A DNA stretch of 64,000 nucleotides, from the NCBI RefSeq assembly GCF_036021035.1, contig NZ_CP107930.1, positions 2,046,001 through 2,110,000 on the forward strand, in the 5' to 3' direction. Below, one piece after another: positions 33,852-41,757 of the stretch; positions within the stretch are counted from its first letter, which is position 1; the number at the start of each line of letters is the position of its first letter. Position numbers and translations under genes: made by a program. Origin of the DNA: Kineococcus sp. NBC_00420. GTDB lineage: Bacteria; Actinomycetota; Actinomycetes; Actinomycetales; Kineococcaceae. The notes below the pieces were generated by a model. The model was not told the DNA's origin and ran no database searches. It was given only the letters and a program-made list of their open reading frames with translations.

Positions 33852-35128
33852 GCGGGGACACCGCCGCCGACCCGCCACCGACGCGGTGGGTGCTCACCCT
33901 CACGCTGGCCTGGCTGGGGTTGTGGATCGCCCAGTTCGCGCCGCTGCAGGTCCTGCTGCCGGGGCTGACCTCCCGGGTGGTGACGTCGACGTCCTGGATC
34001 CGGGTGGTCCTGGTGTTCGGCGTGGTCGCGGGCGTCGCCGGCGGGGTGGCCGCAGTGGTCGTCCCGCGGGTGGGTCGCTCCCTGGACCGCGCCGACGGGA
34101 GCGGGAGCGGACACCGGGCGTGGTTCGCCACGGCGGTGGGCGTCTGCGTGGTGGGGCTGGTCGCGCTCGGCCTGCAGACGACGGTGGTGGGGGCGACGCT
34201 GGCGTGGTCGGTGGCCCTGCTGGGGCAGTGCGCGGCCGGCGTGGTCCTCACCACCGCACTCGCCCGCCACGTGCCGCCGCGCTACCAGGCCACCGTCTCC
34301 ACGGCCGTCGCGGTGGCCAACGCCGCTGGTGTCGTGCTGGGAACGGCGCTCGCCGGGGCGAGCGGGGACGACTTCGCGCGGGGAGGAGCGCTGCTGGCCC
34401 TGGCGGTGCTGGTGACCTGCCTGCCGTTCGCCCTGACCCGGCCACCACCGCGGGTCGACACCGTCACGACCGCCGCGGCGCCGGACGGGAGCGGACCGGG
34501 GCCGGCGACGCGCTCGCGACGACCGCTGCGGGTCGCGTTCACGGCTCGGAGCCTGCTGACCCTGGGGAACGCGCTCGGGACGACCCTGCTGCTGTTCTTC
34601 TTCACCTACGACCTGCACCTGCCCGACGCCGAGACGTTCCTCGTCGAGGTGGTCGTCGTCTACGTGGTGGCGACGGTGCTCACCGCCGCCGTCTGCGGTC
34701 CGCTGTCGGACCTGCTGCAGGCGCGGCGGGTCTTCCTCGTGGCCGCCGGCGTGCTGCAGGCCGGGGCGGCCCTCGTGCTGGCCCTCTCCCCCACCCGGAC
34801 GGACGTCGTGACCGCCGCCGTCGTGATCGGGGTCGGGTGGGGCGCCTTCATGGCGGTCGACCAGGCCGTCGTGGCCACGGTCACCGACGGGGTCGAGGGA
34901 CGGGGACGTGACGTCGCCGTCCTCGGGGTCGCGTCCTCGTTGCCCCAGAACCTCGGCCCGCTGCTGGCCTCGCTCGTGGTCGCGGCGGCCGGTGGGTTCG
35001 CACCGCTGTTCCTCGTCGCCGCGGTGGTGGTCCTGACCGGCGGGGCAGCCGCCGTGGCCCTGCCCCGCGGTCCCGGCCGGGTCAGGCGAGCGGGCGCGCC
35101 GGTCGCCACATCGAGGCCGGGCCGGTGA
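33848..35128 (+). CDS. MFS transporter of the monooxygenase operon
   Basis: The 426-residue protein has about 12 hydrophobic helices and the general MFS layout; a loop around residue 205-225 splits the two halves. Sugar-porter motifs are lacking. It resembles MFS proteins that often accompany catabolic dehydrogenases in actinobacteria. Direction of transport cannot be told. The GTG at 33848 overlaps the aldehyde dehydrogenase stop as GTGA. Its last 47 bp overlap the end of the convergent GNAT gene. Confidence 0.83.
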   Translation: MSGDTAADPPPTRWVLTLTLAWLGLWIAQFAPLQVLLPGLTSRVVTSTSWIRVVLVFGVVAGVAGGVAAVVVPRVGRSLDRADGSGSGHRAWFATAVGVCVVGLVALGLQTTVVGATLAWSVALLGQCAAGVVLTTALARHVPPRYQATVSTAVAVANAAGVVLGTALAGASGDDFARGGALLALAVLVTCLPFALTRPPPRVDTVTTAAAPDGSGPGPATRSRRPLRVAFTARSLLTLGNALGTTLLLFFFTYDLHLPDAETFLVEVVVVYVVATVLTAAVCGPLSDLLQARRVFLVAAGVLQAGAALVLALSPTRTDVVTAAVVIGVGWGAFMAVDQAVVATVTDGVEGRGRDVAVLGVASSLPQNLGPLLASLVVAAAGGFAPLFLVAAVVVLTGGAAAVALPRGPGRVRRAGAPVATSRPGR

Positions 35129-35741
35129 CGGTCCCGAGCGCCTCGACGGTGGCCAGGAAGCGGAACCCGAAGGACTCGTAGAGCGTCCGGCTGCGGGGGG
35201 TCGACGCCTCCAGGTAGGCGGCCGCCCCGGCGGCGTCCACCTGACGCAGCCGGGAGGCCAGCAGCGTCGACCCCACCCCGAGACCCCGGGCGCCGTCGCC
35301 CACCCCGATCGCGGTGAGGTACCAGTGCTCCGGGACCGGGCGGTGCCGCGCCAGCACGGCCTGGTTGGCCAGGGCACGACGGATCCCCCTCCAGCCCAGC
35401 GCCTTCCAGAAGGTCGGGAGCTGAGCGACCTGCGCCGGGAGGTGACCCGCGCTCCCGGGGGCCTCCCAGGCCGCCGCACCCAGCACGCGCCCGTCGGGAC
35501 CCACGGCGACGTCCACCGCACCGTGGCGCAGGGCCCCCGACGCCAGCACGGCCCCGAAGAAGCCGCGGGTGCGCCGGTGACGCTCGGGTCCGGTCCCGGT
35601 GAACGTCGCCATCACGGGGTCCGCGGCGAAGGCGGTGGCCAGGACGTCGGTGACGACCTCGAGCTCACCGGGCGCGGCGGGGCGCACCTCGACGACCGGC
35701 GGGGCGGCAGCGTCCTGGGGGGTGAGCGGGGTCGGGAGCAC
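35082..35741 (-). CDS. GNAT-family N-acetyltransferase
   Basis: The 219-residue protein has one GNAT domain: LYLTAIGV-type strand (HWYLTAIGVGDGARGLGVGSTLL carries the acetyl-CoA loop Q/RxxGxG/A as RGLGVG) and AYLEASTPRSRTLYESFGF at the C-terminus. The acceptor is unknown; the layout resembles the MarR/puromycin-acetyltransferase-like group. GTG at 35741 is chosen for AGGAGG upstream; a longer form from 35807 would begin inside the operator. The operator at 35802-35829 matches that at 30049, so it is probably co-regulated with the monooxygenase operon. Confidence 0.78.
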   Translation of the reverse strand: MLPTPLTPQDAAAPPVVEVRPAAPGELEVVTDVLATAFAADPVMATFTGTGPERHRRTRGFFGAVLASGALRHGAVDVAVGPDGRVLGAAAWEAPGSAGHLPAQVAQLPTFWKALGWRGIRRALANQAVLARHRPVPEHWYLTAIGVGDGARGLGVGSTLLASRLRQVDAAGAAAYLEASTPRSRTLYESFGFRFLATVEALGTVTGPASMWRPARPLA

Positions 35742-35784
35742 GGGTCCTCCTGGTCGTGGCGGGTCCCTGGTCCGGGACTCCTCC

Positions 35785-35829
35785 ACTGTAGGCAGATATC
35801 TGGTCACTTGACCAGTTCATGTGACCAGA
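35785..35829 (-). promoter_or_regulatory. TetR composite operator and promoter of the GNAT gene
   Basis: GGTCACTTGACC (35802-35813) differs by one base from the 30049 palindrome. The extra half-site GTGACCAGA starts at 35821, again exactly 19 bp after the palindrome start. TACAGT on the minus strand (35790-35785) is a likely -10 for the GNAT gene. Confidence 0.8.
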
Positions 35830-35847
35830 TGGCCCCGCGCCCCGCAG

Positions 35848-37248
35848 TCAGACCAGCTTCATCGCCTCGATCAGGGTCGTCCGCAGGATCTGCTCCATCT
35901 CGTCGAACTCCGCCTGACCGGTGGTCAGCGCCGGCGCCACCTGGATGACCGGTTCGCCGCGGTCGTCCGGACGGGCGTAGAGACCGTTCCGGAACAGGGC
36001 CGACGGCAGGAACTGCTTGATGAGCGTCTCGCGCTCCCCGAGGTCGAACGTCTCCTTCGTCGTCTTGTCCTTGACGAGTTCGACGGCCCAGAAGTACCCG
36101 TCGCCCCGGACGTCGCCCACGATGTCCAGGTCCAGCAGCTTCTTCAGGGTGTCGCCGAGGGCCTGCTCGTGGTCGAGGACGTTCTGGTTCAACCCCTCGC
36201 GCTCGAAGATGTCGAGGTTCGCCAGCGACACCGCCGCCGACACCGGGTGCCCGCCGAAGGTGTACCCGTGGGGGAAGAAGTTCTTGCCCTCGAGGAAGGG
36301 CGCCATGATGCGGTCCGAGGCGATCATCGCGCCGATCGGGCCGTAGCCGGAACTCATGCCCTTCGCGCAGGTGATGATGTCGGGCTGGTAGCCGAACTTC
36401 TCGCAGGCGAACATCGTGCCGTGGCGGCCGAAACCGCAGATGACCTCGTCCGAGACGAGCAGCACGTCGTACCTGTCGCAGATCTCCCGCACCAGCTGGA
36501 AGTAGCCGGGCGGCGGGGTGAGGCACCCACCGGAGTTCTGCACGGGTTCGAGGACGACGGCCGCGACCGTGTCGGGACCCTCGAAGAGGATCGCCTCCTC
36601 GATGCGGGCCGCGGACCACCGGCCGAACTCGACCGGGTCGGTCGGGGCACCCATCCGCTCGGCACGGTAGATGTTCGTGTTCGGCACCCGGAAACCACCC
36701 GGGGTCAGCGGTTCGAAGGCCTGCTTCATCGCCGGCAGGCCGGTGATCGCCAGCGCCCCCTGCGGAGTCCCGTGGTAGGCGGTCGCCCGCGAGATGACCT
36801 TGTGCTTCAGTGGTTTCCCGGTGAGCTTGAAGTACTGCTTGGCGACCTTCCAGGCGCTCTCGACGGCCTCGCCACCCCCGGTGGTGAAGAACACCCGGTT
36901 GAGGTCACCCGGGGCGTAGGACGCCACCCGTTCCGCGAGCTGGATCGCGGGTTCGGTGGCGTAGCCCCAGACGGGGAAGAACGCGAGGGTCTCGGCCTGC
37001 TTGGCCATGACCTCGGCGAGTTCCGCGCGACCGTGCCCGACCTGGACGACGAACAGGCCCGAGAGGCCGTCGAGGACCTTGTGACCCTGGTCGTCCCAGA
37101 CGTAGGCACCCTCGCCCTTGACGATGACGGGAGCCGGCCTGTCCTGGTAGGCACCCATGCGCGCGAAGTGCATCCACAGGTGGTCGCGCGCGGCGGTGGT
37201 GAGGTCGGAGGACCCCGCACCCTGGACGACCTGCTCGGTCACGGTCAT
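35848..37248 (-). CDS. Class III (omega) aminotransferase
   Basis: The 466-residue PLP enzyme of the GABA/beta-alanine-pyruvate aminotransferase type has VVQVGHGRAELAEVMAKQA, FFTTGGGEAVESAWK, the Asp motif LLVSDEVICGFGRHG and the PLP lysine in ITCAKGMSSGYGP. It transfers a terminal amine, such as beta-alanine or a polyamine-derived amine, to pyruvate or a keto acid. The ATG at 37248 has GAGGAGGG upstream. It is divergent from PucR, with an inverted repeat between, so it is probably a PucR target; this fits degradation of pyrimidine or purine nitrogen. Confidence 0.88.
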   Translation of the reverse strand: MTVTEQVVQGAGSSDLTTAARDHLWMHFARMGAYQDRPAPVIVKGEGAYVWDDQGHKVLDGLSGLFVVQVGHGRAELAEVMAKQAETLAFFPVWGYATEPAIQLAERVASYAPGDLNRVFFTTGGGEAVESAWKVAKQYFKLTGKPLKHKVISRATAYHGTPQGALAITGLPAMKQAFEPLTPGGFRVPNTNIYRAERMGAPTDPVEFGRWSAARIEEAILFEGPDTVAAVVLEPVQNSGGCLTPPPGYFQLVREICDRYDVLLVSDEVICGFGRHGTMFACEKFGYQPDIITCAKGMSSGYGPIGAMIASDRIMAPFLEGKNFFPHGYTFGGHPVSAAVSLANLDIFEREGLNQNVLDHEQALGDTLKKLLDLDIVGDVRGDGYFWAVELVKDKTTKETFDLGERETLIKQFLPSALFRNGLYARPDDRGEPVIQVAPALTTGQAEFDEMEQILRTTLIEAMKLV

Positions 37249-37359
37249 GCCGAACCCTCCTCGAGTTCCAACGACGACGTCTGCGGGGGTTGTCCGCCGG
37301 GGGTTGCCCGTCGATCCTCCCACCCTCCCGCCGCAGATGACAGGGGCACCAGCGACGCA

Positions 37360-37406
37360 TCGTCGGTGCTGCGCCAGGACCACCGACGAACCGTCGGCGT
37401 TAGCCT
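37360..37406. promoter_or_regulatory. PucR-type inverted repeat and leaderless -10
   Basis: TCGTCGGTG (37360-37368) and CACCGACGA (37381-37389) are perfect 9-bp arms around a 12-bp spacer, between the class III aminotransferase and PucR genes. TAGCCT (37401-37406) is a -10 box 6 nt upstream of the PucR GTG start. Confidence 0.72.
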
Positions 37407-37412
37407 GCCCCC

Positions 37413-38939
37413 GTGCTCACCGTCGCGGACGTCCTGGCGCTGCCCGTCCTGGCCGCGGGCGGCCCCCGGGTGCGCTCCGGCGAGGACCGCCTCGGGGTGC
37501 GCGTGCGGTGGGTGCACGTCAGCGAGCAGACGGAGGTCGCCGGGCTCCTGGGGGGTGGCGAACTGCTGCTCTCCACCGGCATGGGGCTGCGCGACGTGGA
37601 CCTCGCCGGCTACGTCGCCTCCCTCGTCGACGCCGGCGCCGTCGGCCTGGTCGTCGAACTCGGCGACCACCTCGCCGCCCTGCCGCCGGCGCTGGTCCGC
37701 GCCGCCCGCGCCGCCCGGTTCCCGCTGGTCGAACTGCACCGGGTGGTCCGGTTCGTCGAGGTGACCGAGCAGGTGCACGCCCGATTGCTGGTGGACCAGC
37801 ACGAGCGCCTGCGCTTCGCCGAACGCGTCCACGCCTCCTTCGCGGGGCTGAGCACGACGGGGGCCACGACGGCGGAGGTCCTGGACCGGGCGGCGGAACT
37901 CCTCGACGGGCCCGTGGTGCTCGAGGACGTGGCCCACCGCGCGGTCGCCCACGTCGCCGGGCCGGCGGGGACGGCGCAGGTGCTCTTCGACTGGTCGCGG
38001 CGCTCGCGGCGCGAGGGCGGCCACGAGGGGTGGTCGACGGCGCCGGTGGGCGCACCGGGCAACCGCTGGGGCCGACTCGTCGCCCCGGGCCCGAGCGGGG
38101 GCCGCGACGCGGTGCTCGTCCTGGAACGCGCCGCGGAGGTCCTGACGGTGCTGCGGCTGCTGTCCCCCGAGGGGGACCGCGACCTCGCCGACCGCGCGCA
38201 CGCGGACCTCGTGCAGGACCTGTTGCGGGCCCGCCCCGTGGACGAAGCCGCACTGCGCCAACGGGTCCGCGCCCTCGGGTTGCCGACCCGCGGGGGTTTC
38301 GCCGCTGCGGCCGTGCACACTCCCGGCGGCGCGGACCGGGCCACGGTGGCGCAGACGCTCGCCCACGTGGGCGGGGTCGGCATCACCGGCGTCCTCGGCC
38401 ACGACGTCGTCGGCGTGCTGCTGGTGGGACGGGAGGACGCGACGGCGACGTTGCTGCCGCGGCTCGCGCAGGCCCTCCCCGCCGCGGCCACCCTCGGCGC
38501 CGCCGGGGTGGTCGGTGAGCTCAGCGCCACGGCGGAGGGTTTCGCCGAAGCCCGTCACGTCGCCCAGGTCGCGGCCGCCGCGCCGCGCCGGGTCCCGGGT
38601 GCGGTCCACCGCACCGCCGACCTCGGGGTGCGGGGGTTGTTGTGGCACCTGCGCGGCGACCACCGGGTCGCGCAGTTCGCGGAGGCGCAGCTGTCCTCGG
38701 TGCTGGACGCCGTCGACGGTGGCGACGCCGACCTCGCCCTGCTCACCGCCTACCTCGAGGTCGGCGGTTCGATGACCCCGCTCGCGGCGCGGCTGCACCT
38801 GTCCCGGCCGGCGACCTACGGTCGGGTGGAACGGCTCGCCCAGCGCCTCGGCCGCGATCTCGACGACCCGGAGACCCGGGTGGCGCTGCACCTCGCGCTG
38901 CTCACCCGGGCCCAGCAGGGACTGCTCAGGGACGGGTGA
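37413..38939 (+). CDS. PucR-family transcriptional regulator
   Basis: The 508-residue protein has the PucR N-terminal domain (about residues 1-125: [45 protein letters not shown]), a central GGDEF-like/CdaR region without catalytic motif, and a C-terminal HTH_30 (LEVGGSMTPLAARLHLSRP). PucR activates purine-catabolism genes in Bacillus under nitrogen limitation, and the neighbours (allantoinase, NCS1 permease) support a ureide role. The start is the GTG at 37413, without a ribosome-binding site but 6 nt after TAGCCT, so leaderless. Its 3' end overlaps allB by 14 bp, convergent. Confidence 0.88.
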   Translation: MLTVADVLALPVLAAGGPRVRSGEDRLGVRVRWVHVSEQTEVAGLLGGGELLLSTGMGLRDVDLAGYVASLVDAGAVGLVVELGDHLAALPPALVRAARAARFPLVELHRVVRFVEVTEQVHARLLVDQHERLRFAERVHASFAGLSTTGATTAEVLDRAAELLDGPVVLEDVAHRAVAHVAGPAGTAQVLFDWSRRSRREGGHEGWSTAPVGAPGNRWGRLVAPGPSGGRDAVLVLERAAEVLTVLRLLSPEGDRDLADRAHADLVQDLLRARPVDEAALRQRVRALGLPTRGGFAAAAVHTPGGADRATVAQTLAHVGGVGITGVLGHDVVGVLLVGREDATATLLPRLAQALPAAATLGAAGVVGELSATAEGFAEARHVAQVAAAAPRRVPGAVHRTADLGVRGLLWHLRGDHRVAQFAEAQLSSVLDAVDGGDADLALLTAYLEVGGSMTPLAARLHLSRPATYGRVERLAQRLGRDLDDPETRVALHLALLTRAQQGLLRDG

Positions 38940-40269
38940 GGAGTTCCCCGCGGGGTTGCGCCCCGAGGTCGAGGAGTTCACCGCGACGCCAGGTCGAGCG
39001 CACCGCGCCGGTGAAGGTGCGCCCCTGGTAGGGCGTGACCTTGTTCTTGTGCTGCAACGTCTCCGCGTCCACCATCCACTCCTCCTCAGGGGCGAAGACG
39101 GCGAAGTCGGCGACGTTCCCGGCAGCGATCCGACCTCGGTCGGTGAACCCCGCGAGGTCGGCGGTGGCCGAGGACATCCAGCCGACGACGGTCTCCAGCG
39201 CGACCCCGCGGCCGCGGGCGGCCGTCCACACGGCGGGCAGGCCGAGCTGCACCGAGGCGATGCCGCCCCAGGCGGCCCCGAAGTCCCCCTCCTCCAGGCG
39301 CTTCAGCTCCGCGGTGCACGGGGAGTGGTCGGAGACGACGCAGTCGATCGTCCCGTCCAGCAGCCCCCGCCACAACGCGTCCTGCTCGGCGCGGTCGCGG
39401 ATCGGGGGGCAGCACTTGAACGACGTGTCGCCGTCGGGGACCTCGGCGGCGTCGAGGGTCAGGTAGTGCGGGCACGTCTCGACGGAGAGGTGGGTGCCGG
39501 CCGCCTTCGCCGCCCGGACCTCGGCGAGGCCGGCCGCCGAGGACAGGTGCACGACGTGCACGCGGGCCCCGGCACGGGCGGCCGCCTCGGCGACGGAGCG
39601 CACGGCGAGCGCCTCCGCGGCCGGCGGACGCGATCCGACGAAGTCCGCGAAGCGGCGACCACCCGGGTGGGCGTGCGCGCCGATCTCCCCGGCGTCCTCG
39701 GCGTGGGCCAGCAGCAGGCCGTCGAAGCGCGCGAGTTCGGTCAGCGCCTCCTGCAGACCGGCGGCGTCCAGGGGCTGGAACTCCTCGATCCCGGAGTCGA
39801 GCAGGAAGCACTTCACCCCGAACACCCCGGCCTCGTGCAGCGGTTCGAGCTGGTCGGCGTTGCCCGGCACGGCGCCGCCCCAGAAACCCACGTCGATGAC
39901 GCACTTCCCCTGCGCAGCCGTCCGCTTCAGCTCCAGCGCCTCGGGGTCCAGGGTCGCCGGGGTGCTGTTCAGCGGCATGTCGAGGATCGTCGTGATCCCC
40001 CCGGCCGCCGCGGCGCGGGTCGCCGAGGCGAAACCCTCCCACTCGGTACGCCCGGGTTCGTTGACGTGGACGTGGGTGTCGACCAGGCCCGGCAGCAGCA
40101 CCTCGTCGTCGGCGAGGACCACCTCGCGGGCCGCGTCCCAGACGTGGTCGAACGCCTCGACGCCGACGACCAGCCCGTCCTGCACCCCGACCGAGACCGG
40201 TCGCTGCGCACCGTCCACGACAGCCCGTGCCGCCCGCAGCACCAGATCCACCCGCACGTCCTCGCTCAC
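38926..40269 (-). CDS. allB: Allantoinase
   Basis: AllB opens allantoin to allantoate. The 447-residue cyclic amidohydrolase has metal ligands His66 and His68 in DTHVHVNEPGRTEWEG, Lys153 in GVKCFLLDSG (the carbamylated bridging lysine), VHVVHLSSA, CPHYLTLDA and SDHSPC, all as in AllB. The C-terminus has NKVTPYQGRTFTG, which is also allantoinase-like. The GTG at 40269 overlaps the GntR stop as GTGA. It is the last gene of the leftward NCS1-racemase-GntR-allB operon, which lets the cell take up and open allantoin or hydantoins. Confidence 0.93.
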   Translation of the reverse strand: MSEDVRVDLVLRAARAVVDGAQRPVSVGVQDGLVVGVEAFDHVWDAAREVVLADDEVLLPGLVDTHVHVNEPGRTEWEGFASATRAAAAGGITTILDMPLNSTPATLDPEALELKRTAAQGKCVIDVGFWGGAVPGNADQLEPLHEAGVFGVKCFLLDSGIEEFQPLDAAGLQEALTELARFDGLLLAHAEDAGEIGAHAHPGGRRFADFVGSRPPAAEALAVRSVAEAAARAGARVHVVHLSSAAGLAEVRAAKAAGTHLSVETCPHYLTLDAAEVPDGDTSFKCCPPIRDRAEQDALWRGLLDGTIDCVVSDHSPCTAELKRLEEGDFGAAWGGIASVQLGLPAVWTAARGRGVALETVVGWMSSATADLAGFTDRGRIAAGNVADFAVFAPEEEWMVDAETLQHKNKVTPYQGRTFTGAVRSTWRRGELLDLGAQPRGELLTRP

Positions 40270-41006
40270 CGTTCCTCCTCTGCCGTCGACGCCGTTCCGC
40301 CCGTGTCCCGTCCGCCCAGTGTGCGGTAGCGCGTCCGGCGCACCGGAGCCGCCGCCGGCGGTGAGGACGACCGGCGGGACCGGACCCGCGCGGTCAGGTT
40401 CTCCTGGTGCGCGGAGGCGGTCGCCAGCAAGGCCTCCGCGTCCCCCGCGGCGAAGGCCGCGAGCATGGCGGCGTGCTCGGCGTGCAGGTGCGCGGCCTCG
40501 GCGGGGGCGAGGTCCTCCATCGGCCGGTACGGCTCGGTGAGGTCCCAGATCCGGTCGAAGACGGCCAGCAGTCGCGGCATCGCGGACGGCCGGGTCAACG
40601 CGACGTGGAACGCACGGCTCTGGTGGTGGTACTCGCGTTCGTCCCCGTCGGCGACGGCCTGCTGCAGCTTCTCGTGGGCCTCCCGGGCGGCGGCGACGTC
40701 GCCGGGGCGGACGAGCCGGACGGCGACGGCGAGCGCCGCGAGTTCCAGCGTGCCGCGGACGTCGAAGAGTTCGGCGAGTTCCCCCTCGGCGAGCAGGGTC
40801 ACGGTGTACCCGCGACGGGGTTGGTGCTCGACGAGCCCCTCCCCCACGAGCGTCATGAGGGCCTCGCGCACCGGGATGCGGCTGACGTCGTGGGTGGTGG
40901 CGAGGACGTCGACCTCCAGGGCCGAACCGGGTGGGACGATCCCCTCGACGATGTCGTTGCGGATGGCGTCCAGCACCGGACGACCGCTCCTACCGGCCGA
41001 GACCAC
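40266..41006 (-). CDS. GntR/FadR-family regulator of the allantoin operon
   Basis: This 246-residue regulator has an N-terminal winged HTH (PVLDAIRNDIVEGIVPPGS, SRIPVREALMTLVGEGLVEH) and a C-terminal all-helical FCD domain (about residues 90-215). The preferred start is the GTG at 41006, with AGGAGG 11 nt upstream, overlapping the racemase 3' end by 17 nt; the GTG at 41027 is possible. Longer forms would lie deep in the racemase gene. It sits inside the operon it probably controls; the effector is likely a ureide. With PucR this gives the locus two regulators. Confidence 0.86.
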   Translation of the reverse strand: MVSAGRSGRPVLDAIRNDIVEGIVPPGSALEVDVLATTHDVSRIPVREALMTLVGEGLVEHQPRRGYTVTLLAEGELAELFDVRGTLELAALAVAVRLVRPGDVAAAREAHEKLQQAVADGDEREYHHQSRAFHVALTRPSAMPRLLAVFDRIWDLTEPYRPMEDLAPAEAAHLHAEHAAMLAAFAAGDAEALLATASAHQENLTARVRSRRSSSPPAAAPVRRTRYRTLGGRDTGGTASTAEEER

Positions 41007-41757
41007 CCGACGACCGACCTCCTCCACCCGCGCCTGCGCGCAGGGGCCATCCCCGCACGTCCTTGGCTCGGGGCGGAGCGTAGCTGCGGACCTTGGAGGT
41101 GGACAGCCCCAGGGCGACCAGCGATTCGGCGAGGCGGGCACCGGCGGCGACCCCGTCGACGACCGGCACGGCCAGCGCGGCGGTGACGGTCTCGTGGACG
41201 CCGGACATCCCCGCGCAGCCGAGCAGGACGACCTCGGCGCCGTCCTCCTCGACGAGGCGGCGGGCCTGCTCGACGAAACCCTTCGCGGTGACCTCGGGGT
41301 TCGCCTCGAGTTCCAGGACGGGCAGGTCGACGCTGCGGATGCCGACGCAGCGCCCCGCGAGGCCGGCGAGCAGCAACCGGTCGTGGATGGCGGGTGCGGC
41401 CCGATCGAGGGAGGTCACGACGCCGTAGGTCCGCCCGAGCAGGCACGCGGTGTGCGCGGCGGCCTCGGTGATGTCGACGACGGGCACGTGCAGGACGTCC
41501 TGCAACGCCTCGCGACCGACCTCGCCGAAACCGGCGTGCACGACGGCGTCGAACTCGCCGTCGTGGTTCTGGACGGCGTCGAGGACACCGACGGCGGAGA
41601 GGTAGCTCTCGAAGTTCGACTCGACCGAGGCCGGGCCGAAGGTGGGGGTGAGCGCCACGATCCTGGTCGTCGCCGACACCGCGGCCTGCGCGGAACGCCG
41701 GATGACCTCGGTCACCGCCTCGGAGGTGTTGACGTTGACGACCAGGATCGTGGGCAT
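40990..41757 (-). CDS. Asp/Glu/hydantoin racemase-family protein
   Basis: The 255-residue protein is related to hydantoin/allantoin racemases: TILVVNVNTSEAVTEVI, VVDITEAAAH, VVLLGCAGMSG. The second catalytic Cys is present (Cys181), but the first, normally in a CFGD motif, is Gly76 in HAGFGEVG (codon 41530-41532). A two-base racemase mechanism is therefore doubtful; it may be an isomerase, decarboxylase or one-base enzyme. Relatives with the AGFGE variant are common in actinobacteria and proteobacteria, as far as I recall. The ATG at 41757 shares one base with the NCS1 stop (TGATG). Confidence 0.82.
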   Translation of the reverse strand: MPTILVVNVNTSEAVTEVIRRSAQAAVSATTRIVALTPTFGPASVESNFESYLSAVGVLDAVQNHDGEFDAVVHAGFGEVGREALQDVLHVPVVDITEAAAHTACLLGRTYGVVTSLDRAAPAIHDRLLLAGLAGRCVGIRSVDLPVLELEANPEVTAKGFVEQARRLVEEDGAEVVLLGCAGMSGVHETVTAALAVPVVDGVAAGARLAESLVALGLSTSKVRSYAPPRAKDVRGWPLRAGAGGGGRSSGGLGR

